A DNA stretch of 54,274 nucleotides from an uncultured Bacteroidota bacterium (GCA_902598295.1 CACKBA010000007.1:1-54274), one strand, 5' to 3'; shown: positions 9,605 to 19,799, numbered from the stretch's first letter. Notes: generated by a model from the sequence alone, not told the origin. A program made the numbers and translations.

Positions 9605-10091
9605 AATAATCAGCATCAAAATTTTTAATAATAGACTCCCCTAATCTTATCATTAACTGATACGAATTTGATGATTCAACATAACTATTTGATAATAGTT
9701 CGGGATATATTTGAACAAAGTTTTTATAGATAATTGCGATTGTTGTAAAAACAATAACATACTTTATTGCACTGAAAAACCCTCCAACTAATTTATTCAA
9801 GACACCCAGTGAAATAAACTTGATTAATTTTGTCAATCCCTTTCCAAAAACTTTAAATACAAGCGCAATTAATATAAATAATGCGATGAGGCAAATTATA
9901 TTGAGAATTTTTTTATCAATTTCAACAAAATCAATTAACAGATTGGAAAGTGGTTCAGAAAAATTATAGGATACAATCGCAGCAATTAGAAAACCAACAA
10001 ATGAAGAAACTTCATTAATAAAGCCATTGAAAAATCCTTTTAAAAATGCATATGCTAGAATAACGATTATTATAATATCAATAATATTCAA
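9597..10091 (-). CDS. CvpA family membrane protein
   Basis: A 164-residue integral membrane protein of the CvpA family (colicin V production/biofilm-associated). Four hydrophobic segments are visible. The N-terminus NIIDIIIIVILAYAFLKGFF matches the conserved start of the family, which supports the TTG start at 10091; no suitable ATG exists. The biochemical role is unknown. It is divergent from pheS with 62 bp between them. Confidence 0.85.
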   Translation of the reverse strand: MNIIDIIIIVILAYAFLKGFFNGFINEVSSFVGFLIAAIVSYNFSEPLSNLLIDFVEIDKKILNIICLIALFILIALVFKVFGKGLTKLIKFISLGVLNKLVGGFFSAIKYVIVFTTIAIIYKNFVQIYPELLSNSYVESSNSYQLMIRLGESIIKNFDADYFI

Positions 10092-10153
10092 AATGAAGAT
10101 TTTAAGTTTACAGCTTTAAAATTAAGTTTAATTAGAATATTTTAGCTAAAGTT

Positions 10154-11170
10154 ATGCTAAAAGAAATTGAAAATCACTTATCAGACATAAAAAAAATTTC
10201 TATCAAAAGTCTAGATGAACTAGAAAAATTTAGAATAAAATTCATTTCGAAAAAGGGAATTATCCAAGGATTTTTTTCGAGTCTTAAAGACATTGATGAT
10301 GATAAACGAAAAATGTATGGGTCAAAGATTAATGAATTAAAAATAAAGGTTAACGAAATAATAGAAAAATCAAAAGTTAAACTTAGCTCAGTTTCTGATA
10401 AAAAAAGTGAACTTGATTACAGCTTACCAGGTGATTTTTTGAAACTAGGTTCTAGGCACCCAATATCAATTGTTAAAAATAAGATTATAGATATATTTTC
10501 AAAAATTGGATTTGATATATCGGAGGGGCCTGAGATTGAAGATGATTGGCACAATTTTACTGCCCTGAACCTCCCTGAGTATCACCCTGCAAGAGATATG
10601 CAAGATACATTCTATGTTTCAAAAAATCCAGACTATTTGTTGAGAACACACACTTCTTCAGTCCAAATTAGACACATGGAAAATAATGAACCGCCCATAA
10701 GAACTATTTCACCCGGAAGAGTTTATAGAAATGAAGATATTTCAGCAAGATCTCATTGTTTTTTTCATCAAATTGAAGGATTATATGTTGATGAAAATGT
10801 TTCATTTGTTGATTTAAAGCAGACCTTATTACATTTTACAAAGGAGTTATTTGGCAAAAGTAAAATAAGGCTTAGACCATCATATTTCCCTTTTACTGAA
10901 CCTAGTGCAGAACTTGATATTTATTGGGGTCTAAATTCTGAGGCTGACCATAGAATTACCAAAGGAACAGGTTGGTTGGAGATTCTGGGTTGTGGCATGG
11001 TTGACCCAAATGTATTACAAAATTGTAAAATTGATTCCAAAAAGTTTTCTGGATATGCATTTGGTATGGGAATAGAACGAATTACAATGTTATTATATCA
11101 AATTGAGGATATTAGAACATTCTATGAAAATGATATTCGATTTTTACAGCAATTTAAATCTTCAATATAG
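10154..11170 (+). CDS. pheS: Phenylalanyl-tRNA synthetase alpha subunit
   Basis: A 338-residue class II synthetase alpha chain. The N-terminal coiled coil (1-~95) contacts tRNA. The catalytic core shows [12 protein letters not shown], the [14 protein letters not shown] motif-2 region, [12 protein letters not shown] and the motif-3 sequence [16 protein letters not shown]. All features of a working PheS are present. pheT is not in this window. The 3' end overlaps the convergent gpsA by 9 bp. Confidence 0.97.
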   Translation: MLKEIENHLSDIKKISIKSLDELEKFRIKFISKKGIIQGFFSSLKDIDDDKRKMYGSKINELKIKVNEIIEKSKVKLSSVSDKKSELDYSLPGDFLKLGSRHPISIVKNKIIDIFSKIGFDISEGPEIEDDWHNFTALNLPEYHPARDMQDTFYVSKNPDYLLRTHTSSVQIRHMENNEPPIRTISPGRVYRNEDISARSHCFFHQIEGLYVDENVSFVDLKQTLLHFTKELFGKSKIRLRPSYFPFTEPSAELDIYWGLNSEADHRITKGTGWLEILGCGMVDPNVLQNCKIDSKKFSGYAFGMGIERITMLLYQIEDIRTFYENDIRFLQQFKSSI

Positions 11171-12154
11171 TTTTTTGGAAAGTTCCTTGATCTGTCTGTA
11201 AGCACTTTTATTTTCAAACAATATTTTATGACAGATATCGATTATTAAAAATTTTGTGGACAACTTTTTTGAAAGAATGAAGGCATTTTTAGTTGCATAA
11301 TATCCCTCTACAATCATTTTCATTTCAGCTTTTGCTGAATTAATGGAATAACCTTTTCCAATCATATTTCCAAATGTTCGATTTCTACTAAAAGACGAGT
11401 AAGTAGTAACTAATAGGTCACCTAGATAAGCAGAGTCATTAATTTTTCTATTTGTTTTATGAATAGCTTTTATAAAATCACCCATTTCTTTTGAGCAGTG
11501 ACTAATTAATACGCTTAGAAAGTTATCTCCATAACCCAAACCATGTGCGATTCCTACCATTATTGAGTAAATATTTTTTAGACTTGAACTATATTCAATA
11601 CCTACCATGTCTTTAGAGACAGTCGAAATAACATATTTTGTTTTTAATAGGCTTGAAATATATTTACCTAGTTTGGAATTTTTTGTGCCAACAGTTAAAT
11701 AGGTTAGTTTTTCTTGTGCAACTTCTTCAGCATGGCTTGGACCACTAATTATTGCTATGTTTTTCTTTGGAACATTATATTCTTGATTTAAATGTTCACT
11801 TATAGTCAAAAACGACTCAGGAATTATACCTTTTGATGCCGAGACTAAAAATTTATGTGAAAGTAATTTTTTTACGGAGTTTAGTGATGATTCAATAAAT
11901 GGGGACGGGATGGCAATAATAATTATTTCACTTTCATGAATGACTTTATTAATATCTGAATCTATTTCAAGTTTGTTTAAATTTAAATCAACGGAACTTA
12001 AATACTTAGGATTCCTTTTAGTTGCTTTAATCTGATCAATTATTTCTCGATTTCGTATAAACCAGTTTATTTTTGATGTATTTTCTGAAAGTATTTTCAC
12101 AAGGGCTGTTGCCCAACTACCAGACCCTAAAATTCCAATGCTTTTCTTTTTCAT
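11162..12154 (-). CDS. gpsA: Glycerol-3-phosphate dehydrogenase [NAD(P)+]
   Basis: A 330-residue cytoplasmic enzyme that reduces dihydroxyacetone phosphate to sn-glycerol-3-phosphate for phospholipid synthesis. The N-terminal Rossmann motif is [23 protein letters not shown] is the substrate-domain signature. The catalytic Lys region ([23 protein letters not shown]) and [18 protein letters not shown] follow. Length is standard. Confidence 0.96.
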   Translation of the reverse strand: MKKKSIGILGSGSWATALVKILSENTSKINWFIRNREIIDQIKATKRNPKYLSSVDLNLNKLEIDSDINKVIHESEIIIIAIPSPFIESSLNSVKKLLSHKFLVSASKGIIPESFLTISEHLNQEYNVPKKNIAIISGPSHAEEVAQEKLTYLTVGTKNSKLGKYISSLLKTKYVISTVSKDMVGIEYSSSLKNIYSIMVGIAHGLGYGDNFLSVLISHCSKEMGDFIKAIHKTNRKINDSAYLGDLLVTTYSSFSRNRTFGNMIGKGYSINSAKAEMKMIVEGYYATKNAFILSKKLSTKFLIIDICHKILFENKSAYRQIKELSKKLY

Positions 12155-12227
12155 TTTAACAGATTTTTAATAAATCAAGGCTTAAAAATAAGTTAATTTT
12201 AATTAGTAATTTTTTCATAATTGTAAT

Positions 12228-12255
12228 AAAAGCATTCAGAAATGAATGCTTTTTT
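12228..12255 (-). terminator. Hairpin terminator after the ABC/113-aa operon
   Basis: Inverted repeat AGCATTC (12231-12237) and GAATGCT (12244-12250) with a 6-nt loop, flanked by A-run and T-run. Read on the minus strand it follows directly after the stop of the 113-residue gene and ends in TTTT. The T-run on the other side makes it symmetrical, so it could work both ways. Confidence 0.75.
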
Positions 12256-12595
12256 ATGTATTGCTTAAGAAAGAACATATTAACGCAAGACCAAAAAACA
12301 CAAATAGTCTAAAAAACTTTTTCTCTTTCTTTAGTTGTTCATTGTGAATTATAAAACCCAATATTGAAAAAAACAACCCAAGAACTAGGGTTTTTGAAAA
12401 CATTTCATTTTTTATGGTGTTTAAAATTAAATCAACTCCGTAAAAAATAACACTGAAAATGGTAACTCTAAAAACAAATAAACTGTACTCACTTTTTTTT
12501 ATGTATTTAAATAATGACAATAAGCACAGATAAATCAAGATTGAAATCGATAAAAAATGAAAAAAAGGCTCGATAATAGAAAAAGGTACATTCAT
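12254..12595 (-). CDS. Small four-helix membrane protein, function unknown
   Basis: A 113-residue protein with about four hydrophobic segments and a short Lys-rich loop (HNEQLKKEKK). I do not recognise a named family. Its ATG directly follows the TAA of the ABC ATPase gene (TAAATG), so the two are cotranscribed and probably translationally coupled. It ends at a hairpin terminator. It could be an accessory membrane component of the ABC system, but that is inferred from position only. Confidence 0.65.
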   Translation of the reverse strand: MNVPFSIIEPFFHFLSISILIYLCLLSLFKYIKKSEYSLFVFRVTIFSVIFYGVDLILNTIKNEMFSKTLVLGLFFSILGFIIHNEQLKKEKKFFRLFVFFGLALICSFLSNT

Positions 12596-14113
12596 TTAAA
12601 AAGATGATTGAATAAGTTTTTTAACATATTTATTTTTTGATTTATATAATTCAGATTGTAACTCATTTTCAACAATATTACCATTTTTAAGTACAATAAT
12701 TTTATCACACATTGAATTCACAACAGATAAGTTGTGTGAAATAAAAATCATTGAAAACTTTAAATTTTTTTTCAGTTCAATAAGTAATTCCAAAATTGAA
12801 AATCTTGTGGAGTTGTCAAGGGCTGAAACACACTCGTCACAAATCAAAATTTTGGGCTTTAATGATATTGCAGCCGCTATAATTACCCTTTGCCTCTCAC
12901 CTCCCGAAAGTTGTCTCGGAAATTTATGAAATAAACTTTCATCTAATTTTACCATTGATAAATATTCCCTGGCTAAAGTTTCTGATTCCACATTTGAATG
13001 ATTAAAATGAAATTTTAAAATTGATTTAATATGATTGAAAACTTTAATTTTAGGATCAAGCGACGAATAGGGATCCTGAAAAATTAATTGAATCTCCTTA
13101 CTGAGCGCTCTCCTACCATAACTTTTTATATTTACCCCCTTATATTTTATAACACCATTGTAATTATAATAAAGACCAATTATACATTTAGAAATTGAAC
13201 TCTTTCCAGAACCAGATTCTCCAATTATGCCAATTGACTCCTTTTCATTTAAAATAAAATTAATTTCATTTAATATCATTTTCGAACCTAATTCTAATTG
13301 AATATTTTCTAAACTTAGAATTTCTTTACTTAATTTATTTTTTTCTCTAAAAAATTTAATTTTGGAACTTTTTATCAAAGTTTTAGCGTAGCTAGTTTTT
13401 GGATTTTTAAAGAATGATTTTGTTGAACCGGATTCACATATTTTACCATTTCTTATAACCATTATTCTGTCCGAAACTTTTTTTATTAGGTTTAAATTAT
13501 GTGTTACAATTATTAGACTTGAATTTAACTCGGACTTAAGTTTAATTATAAGGTTAATAATCTCCTTTTTTATGATTGTATCGAGAGAAGATGTAGCTTC
13601 ATCAGCAATTAGAATTTTTGGCTTTTTTGCCAGTGCCATTGCAATCATAACTCTTTGTTGCTGACCGCCACTGAGCTGATGAGGGTATTTTTCTAAACAT
13701 CTTTCAGGTTCATCAATCTTAACCTTTCTAAGTAGATTTACAGTTTCATCAAATCTACGCTTATCCCCAACTATAGATTCCATAATTTGAATTCCACATT
13801 TCATTGAAGGATTTAAATAACTTGCTGGGTCTTGAAAAATAATTGCAATTTCACTTTTTTTAGCTCTGCAAGTTTTGTCCTCTACAACATCAATGAAATT
13901 TGGATTAAAAATAATTTCACCTTCTTGGTTTAATCCTTTGTATTTTATTAAATCAATTATTGAGAGTGCAGTAAGTGATTTTCCACTTCCAGACTCTCCA
14001 ACAATCCCTAAAATTTCATTAGGCATGATTTTGAATGATAAGTCATGAACCAAATAATTATTATTTGAAGATATCTTTAAATTTTTTACCTCTATAATTG
14101 GTTTTTTACTCAT
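12596..14113 (-). CDS. Fused two-domain ABC transporter ATPase, dipeptide/oligopeptide type
   Basis: A 505-residue protein with two complete nucleotide-binding domains in tandem (about 1-245 and 265-505), as in YejF or GsiA. Domain 1 has Walker A GESGSGKS, signature LSGGQQQR and a Walker B ending in ADEATSSLD. Domain 2 has GESGSGKS, LSGGERQR and CDECVSALD. The FQDPASYLNP and FQDPYSSLDP Q-loop regions are typical of peptide/nickel importers. No permease or binding protein is encoded nearby, so its partners must be elsewhere. Confidence 0.9.
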   Translation of the reverse strand: MSKKPIIEVKNLKISSNNNYLVHDLSFKIMPNEILGIVGESGSGKSLTALSIIDLIKYKGLNQEGEIIFNPNFIDVVEDKTCRAKKSEIAIIFQDPASYLNPSMKCGIQIMESIVGDKRRFDETVNLLRKVKIDEPERCLEKYPHQLSGGQQQRVMIAMALAKKPKILIADEATSSLDTIIKKEIINLIIKLKSELNSSLIIVTHNLNLIKKVSDRIMVIRNGKICESGSTKSFFKNPKTSYAKTLIKSSKIKFFREKNKLSKEILSLENIQLELGSKMILNEINFILNEKESIGIIGESGSGKSSISKCIIGLYYNYNGVIKYKGVNIKSYGRRALSKEIQLIFQDPYSSLDPKIKVFNHIKSILKFHFNHSNVESETLAREYLSMVKLDESLFHKFPRQLSGGERQRVIIAAAISLKPKILICDECVSALDNSTRFSILELLIELKKNLKFSMIFISHNLSVVNSMCDKIIVLKNGNIVENELQSELYKSKNKYVKKLIQSSF

Positions 14114-14212
14114 TTTAAGAGATATTAAAGTATGGAATCTAGACTAAAGTATCAAAAATAAAATAATAGAAAGGAACAATTATTGTTTCTTGTAAATTTG
14201 AATAAAAAATTA

Positions 14213-15712
14213 ATGAAACCACCTAAGTTGTTTTTAAGGACAAGAATTTTTCTATCTATGATTTTTCTTGTTTTAATTTCTTTCTTGTTGACAGGTATTG
14301 TAACAAATTATCAAATTAGGGAAAGTTCAGATTACTACCATGGTTTGAGATTGGAAAGAAAAGAAGCACAAATACAAAGAGCCCTTAGGAGTTTATTGGA
14401 AGAAAGATCTTTGTTAGAAGACAACCAACTGTCTTTTTTATTTAATCAAAGACCAGAACAAAATATCAATATCAATACAGTATTGGATTCAATCTTAACA
14501 AATGAAATTATTAAGATTTCTGAAATACAAAATATAAACTTTACTCTCTATGATATTGACGGTTCTTTAATCGGGTCAACCGTTAGTGATGAAGAAACAC
14601 AGTCATTATCAAATCAAGTTTTAACTGATTTGGAAAAGAGTGAAGATTCAAAAATTGTGATTACAAAGAGTGGTGATGAAACATTATTAAGGTCCTCTTT
14701 TTCATATATTTTCAATATCAATGAAAAACCAATTTGGATACTCAATTTTCCCTATGTTGATGACGATAGACTCAATACATATGAGATTAATTCTTACATA
14801 TTAAATTTAGTTCAGGTTTATTTTTTACTTTTTGTTTTAGCCATTATGATATCTTATTTGGTCTCAAGTTATATTACCAATCCAATATCTGCCTTAATTT
14901 TTAAGATGAAGCAAATGAGAATTGATAAAATCAATAAAAAAATTAATCTCAATGTTAATAGTAAGGAAATGTATTCTTTGGTTAATTCATATAACAACAT
15001 GGTTGCCCAAATAGACAATAATGTCAAAAAATTATCAAAATCACAGAGAGAATTAGCATGGAGGGAAATGGCCAAGCAGGTTGCTCATGAAATAAAAAAT
15101 CCTTTAACACCGATGAAGCTTAGTGTTCAAAACTTTAAACTAAAATTTGACCCAAATGACCCGAAAATGATAACAAAAGTTAATGAGTTTAGTAAAACAA
15201 TCATTCAACAAATCGACGTATTAAGTTCTATTTCAACTGCTTTTTCAAATTTTGCTGATTTGCCAACCCAAAAAAATGAAAAAATAGATTTAGTTAAAAC
15301 TATCAAGTTAGCCCTAGATATATTCAATGATAAAAATATTATTTATGAACCAAGGGAGGAGATTATTGAGGTTATAATTGACAGAACAAGTTTGATAAGA
15401 ATCATAACAAATCTTGTTAAAAACTCAATTCAAGCAACAAAATCATTAGAAACACCTTTGATTAAAGTTTCTGTTTATCAAAATGATAAAAATGCCATTA
15501 TTGATGTAACTGATAACGGTGAGGGTATACCCTCAAATTTAAAAGCTAAAATATTTGAACCTCGTTTTACAACAAAGTCCAAGGGAATGGGACTCGGACT
15601 TAGTATAATTAAAAACTTAGTTACGGCTCACTCCGGTAAAATCACGTTTACGTCCAAAAAAGGAAAAACAAATTTTAGAGTTTCTTTACCAATAATTAAT
15701 AAAAAAACTTAG
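14213..15712 (+). CDS. Membrane sensor histidine kinase, NtrY-like
   Basis: A 499-residue kinase. TM1 (about 10-30), an extracytoplasmic sensing domain (~30-195) and TM2 (~200-225) are followed by a HAMP-like linker. The HisKA box is HEIKNPLTPMKLS, with the phosphoacceptor at His292. The ATPase domain shows NLVKNSIQA (N box), DNGEGIP (G1), FTTKSKGMGLGLSI (F and G2 boxes). The HEIKNPLTPMKLS form is characteristic of NtrY-type kinases. Start chosen at ATG 14213; an in-frame TTG at 14183 would add ten residues. No response regulator is encoded next to it. It is divergent from the ABC gene and overlaps the bacilliredoxin gene end by 4 bp. Confidence 0.9.
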   Translation: MKPPKLFLRTRIFLSMIFLVLISFLLTGIVTNYQIRESSDYYHGLRLERKEAQIQRALRSLLEERSLLEDNQLSFLFNQRPEQNININTVLDSILTNEIIKISEIQNINFTLYDIDGSLIGSTVSDEETQSLSNQVLTDLEKSEDSKIVITKSGDETLLRSSFSYIFNINEKPIWILNFPYVDDDRLNTYEINSYILNLVQVYFLLFVLAIMISYLVSSYITNPISALIFKMKQMRIDKINKKINLNVNSKEMYSLVNSYNNMVAQIDNNVKKLSKSQRELAWREMAKQVAHEIKNPLTPMKLSVQNFKLKFDPNDPKMITKVNEFSKTIIQQIDVLSSISTAFSNFADLPTQKNEKIDLVKTIKLALDIFNDKNIIYEPREEIIEVIIDRTSLIRIITNLVKNSIQATKSLETPLIKVSVYQNDKNAIIDVTDNGEGIPSNLKAKIFEPRFTTKSKGMGLGLSIIKNLVTAHSGKITFTSKKGKTNFRVSLPIINKKT

Positions 15713-16116
15713 CAGTACTCGTTATAAGCTTCTTTAAGATTCTCTGAAATAATGTCTGCGTTTCTGCCCTCGATATGGTGTCTTTCAAGCATATGAACGA
15801 TTTCCCCATCTTTGAAAATAGCCATACATGGTGAGGATGGAGGGAAAGGAAACATTAACTCTCTGGCATTATTTGTAGCAATCTTATCTACACCTGCAAA
15901 TGAGGTAAATAACTGGTCTGGTTTCTTTTCATTTTCGAGTGACTTGATAACACCAGGTCTAGCGTTTGCTGCCGCACAACCACAAATTGAATTTATAACT
16001 ATTAGAGTAGTACCTTTCTTGACTAAGTTTTCTATATCATCATCTGAATTCAATTGAACAAAACCTTTTGAGGTTAGCTCGGACTTCATTGGATTTACAA
16101 TTTCTGGTGGATACAT
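15709..16116 (-). CDS. Bacilliredoxin, BrxA/BrxB (YphP/YqiW) family
   Basis: A 135-residue thioredoxin-fold protein with the CGC active site of bacilliredoxins (NSICGCAAANARPG) and the C-terminal IEGRNADIISENLKEAYNEYC. In Bacillus these remove bacillithiol from mixed disulfides; Bacteroidetes also carry homologues. Length and motifs are normal. Divergent from the TerB/DnaJ gene with about 60 bp between. Confidence 0.92.
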   Translation of the reverse strand: MYPPEIVNPMKSELTSKGFVQLNSDDDIENLVKKGTTLIVINSICGCAAANARPGVIKSLENEKKPDQLFTSFAGVDKIATNNARELMFPFPPSSPCMAIFKDGEIVHMLERHHIEGRNADIISENLKEAYNEYC

Positions 16117-16175
16117 ATTTTTTCAAATATACTAAACAAGATATATACCACATTTGTAAATTTGATTTTAATTTT

Positions 16176-16886
16176 ATGAGATTCGTTGGTGCATTGATTG
16201 GAATGTTTATTATGAAGAGCTGGTTGGGTCTCTTTATAGGTTATTTTATTGGCCTTTTTATTGAAAAGAATTTTAATTTTTCAAATAAAAGTTTTTCGAC
16301 TGGTTCAGGAAAATTTGAATTGAATTTACTTGGATTAGCTGCCATTTTAATTAAATCAGACGGAGAAGTTTCGCAGAATGAATTAGATTATGTTAGAAAG
16401 TATTTCGTATCAGTTTTTGGGAAAAATAGAGCTAATAATATTTTTAAAATCTTCAATGAAAACATTAACAAGCAGAAAATTTCCTCCAAAGAGATATGTA
16501 GTTTTTTTCTTTTAAGATCAAATTATGAAACACGACTTCAATTAATACACTTCCTATTTTCAGTAGCCAAGGCAGACGGAATGGTATCCAATAATGAATT
16601 GCTTAAGCTAAAGGAATTTTCTAATTTGTTTAAAATTTCGTTGGCAGACTTTGATAGTATCAAAGCAATGTTTGTTGACCAAATTGGGTCAGCTTACAAA
16701 ATATTGGAAGTTAGTAGTGATGCAACTAATGAACAAATTAAAAGTTCATACAGAAGATTGGTTAAAATTCATCATCCTGATAAAATTCAAAACTTAGATG
16801 AGAGTTATAAGAAAGTTGCCAAGGAAAAGTTTCAGAAAATTCAAGATGCTTACGAAAAAATAAAAAAAGAAAGAGCAATAAAATAA
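16176..16886 (+). CDS. TerB-like plus C-terminal J-domain protein (DjlA-like)
   Basis: A 236-residue protein. The N-terminus is hydrophobic and glycine-rich (~1-28, membrane anchor). A TerB-like helical domain follows (about 45-150; AAILIKSDGEVSQNELDYV and FSVAKADGMVSNNEL), then a C-terminal J domain with the HPD tripeptide (IHHPDK). The layout is that of DjlA, a membrane J-domain co-chaperone of DnaK. Start set at ATG 16176, because earlier in-frame codons lie inside the divergent bacilliredoxin gene. The stop overlaps the next start (TAATG). Confidence 0.88.
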   Translation: MRFVGALIGMFIMKSWLGLFIGYFIGLFIEKNFNFSNKSFSTGSGKFELNLLGLAAILIKSDGEVSQNELDYVRKYFVSVFGKNRANNIFKIFNENINKQKISSKEICSFFLLRSNYETRLQLIHFLFSVAKADGMVSNNELLKLKEFSNLFKISLADFDSIKAMFVDQIGSAYKILEVSSDATNEQIKSSYRRLVKIHHPDKIQNLDESYKKVAKEKFQKIQDAYEKIKKERAIK

Positions 16887-17446
16887 TGGATACATTTTTG
16901 TTTTACTTAAAAGTTGGTATTAATCATATTTTAGATATTAATGCTTATGATCATTTGCTATTTCTAAGTTCAATTACACTTCCTTACACATTCAAGAGAT
17001 ACTATAGTTTATTTTGGATAGTCACTTTTTTTACAATTGGTCACACATTTTCCTTATTTATCTCAACTTATGGTATATACAATCCTGATTTGAATATCAT
17101 TGAGTTTTTAATTCCAATAACAATTCTATTTTCAGCAGTTAGTAATTTGATTTTAAAAGTTCAAATAAAAAATTCTTCATTAAGTTATTTTGTGTCGTTG
17201 TTGTTTGGTTTAATTCACGGATTTGGATTTGCAGGTTTCTATGATCAAATCACTTTTTCCGATAAAATTGAATTCACACCGCTACTAGGTTTCACGATTG
17301 GCGTAGAGATTGCTCAAATCATCATTGTATTTTTTGTATTACTACTTTCAACAATATTAAACTCAGGGCGTAATTTTTTCTCAAAAAACTTCATAAAAAT
17401 TATGTCAATTCTAATTTGTTTACTAACTATACTAATATTTTTTTAG
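16886..17446 (+). CDS. HupE/UreJ-family membrane protein
   Basis: A 186-residue protein with about six membrane segments. It has the family signature NHILDINAYDHLLFL near the N-terminus, IGHTFSLF, and FGLIHGFGFAGFYDQ in the middle. HupE/UreJ proteins are proposed nickel or cobalt permeases or hydrogenase/urease accessories. No hydrogenase or urease gene is nearby, so the substrate is open. It is translationally coupled to the J-domain gene (1-bp overlap) and abuts the deaminase gene. Confidence 0.85.
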   Translation: MDTFLFYLKVGINHILDINAYDHLLFLSSITLPYTFKRYYSLFWIVTFFTIGHTFSLFISTYGIYNPDLNIIEFLIPITILFSAVSNLILKVQIKNSSLSYFVSLLFGLIHGFGFAGFYDQITFSDKIEFTPLLGFTIGVEIAQIIIVFFVLLLSTILNSGRNFFSKNFIKIMSILICLLTILIFF

Positions 17447-17872
17447 GTGAAAAATAAGGAGAACAAATACGACAAAACGTACTTAAAAATGGCTAGGGAG
17501 TGGGGCAACTTGTCCTATTGCGAAAGAAGAAAAGTCGGAGCTTTGATAGTCAAAGACAGAATGATAATTTCAGATGGCTATAATGGTACTCCAACAGGTA
17601 TGGAGAATATATGTGAAGATGAAGAAAACTACACCAAGTGGTATGTGCTTCATGCAGAGGCAAATGCAATAATGAAAGTTGCCTCTTCAACACAATCATG
17701 TTCAGGAGCAACATTATATGTTACTCTTTCACCCTGTAAGGATTGTAGTAAATTGATTTACCAAGCAGGTATTGTAAGGGTGGTTTATATAGACCAGTAC
17801 AAGGATACTACAGGAATTGATTTTTTAAAAGATGCTGGTGTTGAGGTAGTTCAAATCGCTAATCCTTATTGA
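17447..17872 (+). CDS. dCMP deaminase family protein
   Basis: A 141-residue zinc-dependent deaminase. The zinc site is HAEANA (His plus catalytic Glu) and PCKDC (two Cys). GYNGTPTGMENICED is the substrate region typical of dCMP deaminases (ComEB-like), which turn dCMP into dUMP for dTTP synthesis. The start is the GTG at 17447, directly after the hupE-like stop; no better ATG exists. The nrd genes lie just downstream on the other strand, a fitting neighbourhood. Confidence 0.92.
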   Translation: MKNKENKYDKTYLKMAREWGNLSYCERRKVGALIVKDRMIISDGYNGTPTGMENICEDEENYTKWYVLHAEANAIMKVASSTQSCSGATLYVTLSPCKDCSKLIYQAGIVRVVYIDQYKDTTGIDFLKDAGVEVVQIANPY

Positions 17873-18053
17873 TTTTACCAACTTTTTCTGATAGTATGAA
17901 GATTATAATTAATAGCGCAGCACAAGATGTTGCTAGCATTCCAATCAATGAAATCCTATTTTCCGATGAAAGTAATGCATAATTAAAGTCATAATAAAAA
18001 ACATTTATACCAAGCACAATTAGACATAAGGATAGGATTAAATATTTAATCAT
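17859..18053 (-). CDS. Two-helix small membrane protein, unknown
   Basis: A 64-residue protein with two hydrophobic segments (about 3-20 and 35-56) and a charged C-terminus (SEKVGKINKD). No known domain recognised. It lies downstream of nrdA on the same strand (42 bp gap) and overlaps the deaminase 3' end by 14 bp. Confidence 0.55.
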   Translation of the reverse strand: MIKYLILSLCLIVLGINVFYYDFNYALLSSENRISLIGMLATSCAALLIIIFILSEKVGKINKD

Positions 18054-18095
18054 TGAAATGGGTGATATTATGTATACTGATAAACCTTAGACAAA

Positions 18096-19799
18096 TTAAC
18101 CCTCACAGCTTTCACACTCTTTTTTCTGTTTGAACTTTTGTGCTGCATTCATACTGTGCTGATAGTACAGAGACTTTAGTCCTAGTTTCCATGCTGTAAC
18201 GTGAATTTTGTTAACTTCTTTGGTTGGGGTATCTGGATGAATGATTATGTTGAGTGACTGACCTTGATCTATGTAGTTTTGTCTATTGGCTGCTTGATAT
18301 ATAATTGATAATTGGTCAATTTCTGGATATGTTTTAAAGACCTCTTTTTCATTTTCAGATAAGAAATCTAGACCTTGGACAGAACCATCCATATCTCTTA
18401 TTTCTTTCCAGACCTCTGGTGTATTCATACCTTTGTCTTCAAGAAGTTTAACTAAAAAAGGGTTTTTAATAGTTGTTTTAATTTTTGCGATATCCTTAAC
18501 GTAAATGTTTGACCATATTGGCTCTATACCTTGAGATACTTGACCCAATATAAACGCAGATGATGTAGTTGGAGCGATTGCATTTAGGGTTGTATTCCTT
18601 CTTCCATAACCTTTGAGAAGTTCAGGTTCCCCAAATTTTTCTGCTAAGTGCTTGGAAGCAACATTTGAGCGTTTTTGGATTAGTTTAAAAACTTCGCTAT
18701 TTAAATTGTAAGCTTCTTGACTATCAAAGGGTAGCATTTTAGACTGCAATAAGGAATGCCATCCCAAGGCTCCCATACCAAGCGCACGGTTGTCTTTAGA
18801 AAAATTATAAGCCCTTTCCATGAAGAGGAAAGTTTGTTGATCATCTAAGTTTGGGGAGTTTTTATATCTCTCAAGTTTTTCAAGAAACTCTGTTATTACT
18901 GCATCAAGGAAATAAATCATTGTTTCAACAGCATCTGTATCCTTCCACTTGTCGTAATGCAATACATTGATGCTTGATAAAACACAAACAAAAGACCATC
19001 TGTGATCTGAGGGCAGCATAATTTCTGTACATAAATTACTTGCATAGATTGGCAACTTTTTGTCTTTATATACATCTGCTGCGTTATTGTTTGCGTTGTC
19101 AGTGAAGAAAATATATGGATAACCCATTTCTCCACGGCTCTGCAACACTTTGGCCCAAACAGTCCTTTTGTCATTGTCTCCGTCAATCATTTCTTGCATC
19201 CAGTCATTGGTTACTGTGACTCCGTGTGTTAGTTCTTGTATTGGGTTTCCCTCTTTTCCTATTTCTAGGAATTCCATAATATCAGGATGATCGATCGGAA
19301 GATATGGAGAAAAACGACCTCTTCTAACCGAGCCTTGACTGACAACATCAACCATGGACTCAAACAGTTTCATCAGATGAACAGCACCTGATGCTTGTCC
19401 GTTGTCTTTTATTTCAGCTCCTCGATGTCTGATCTTTCCAAAGTAACCAGATGTTCCCCCGCCCAATTTGGACATCATTCCAACTTCGGATTGAGAATAT
19501 AAAATATTTCCAATGTCATCATCAATGTGAGAACCAAAACAACTAATTGGGAGCCCTCGTTCTTTCCCAAAGTTTGACCAAACAGGTGAGGCTAAAGAAT
19601 AATAACCTTCTGACATGTAATGATAAAATTTTTCAGCATATCCCGGCATTTGGAGTATTTCTTCAGCTCTTTTGGCAATATTAGCAATACGCTCTTCAGC
19701 TGTAATCCCTTCACCTAAGTACCCGGCAGCAAGAAACTTTCTGCTATTTTCGTTGAGCCAAGCGAATGTTTTTTCGGTAGTTAGGTTGTCGGTTTGCAT
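18096..19799 (-). CDS. nrdA: Ribonucleotide reductase class I, catalytic alpha subunit without ATP-cone
   Basis: A 567-residue NrdA, short because the N-terminal ATP-cone is absent. Redox cysteines are Cys87 (GLPISCFGS) and Cys272 (SFVCVLSS). The thiyl-radical site reads NLCTE, with Asn255, Cys257 and Glu259. The radical-transfer pair is Tyr545-Tyr546. The shuttle cysteines CESC are at 562-565 at the C-terminus. It reduces ribonucleoside diphosphates to dNDPs together with NrdB, encoded 3 bp upstream. With no ATP-cone here, overall activity control must come from the cone on NrdB. Confidence 0.96.
   Translation of the reverse strand: MQTDNLTTEKTFAWLNENSRKFLAAGYLGEGITAEERIANIAKRAEEILQMPGYAEKFYHYMSEGYYSLASPVWSNFGKERGLPISCFGSHIDDDIGNILYSQSEVGMMSKLGGGTSGYFGKIRHRGAEIKDNGQASGAVHLMKLFESMVDVVSQGSVRRGRFSPYLPIDHPDIMEFLEIGKEGNPIQELTHGVTVTNDWMQEMIDGDNDKRTVWAKVLQSRGEMGYPYIFFTDNANNNAADVYKDKKLPIYASNLCTEIMLPSDHRWSFVCVLSSINVLHYDKWKDTDAVETMIYFLDAVITEFLEKLERYKNSPNLDDQQTFLFMERAYNFSKDNRALGMGALGWHSLLQSKMLPFDSQEAYNLNSEVFKLIQKRSNVASKHLAEKFGEPELLKGYGRRNTTLNAIAPTTSSAFILGQVSQGIEPIWSNIYVKDIAKIKTTIKNPFLVKLLEDKGMNTPEVWKEIRDMDGSVQGLDFLSENEKEVFKTYPEIDQLSIIYQAANRQNYIDQGQSLNIIIHPDTPTKEVNKIHVTAWKLGLKSLYYQHSMNAAQKFKQKKECESCEG

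Noticed and set aside
16068-16175. N-terminal extension of the TerB/DnaJ protein
   Set aside because: It lies within the divergent bacilliredoxin gene and upstream noncoding DNA; ATG 16176 begins the hydrophobic anchor.
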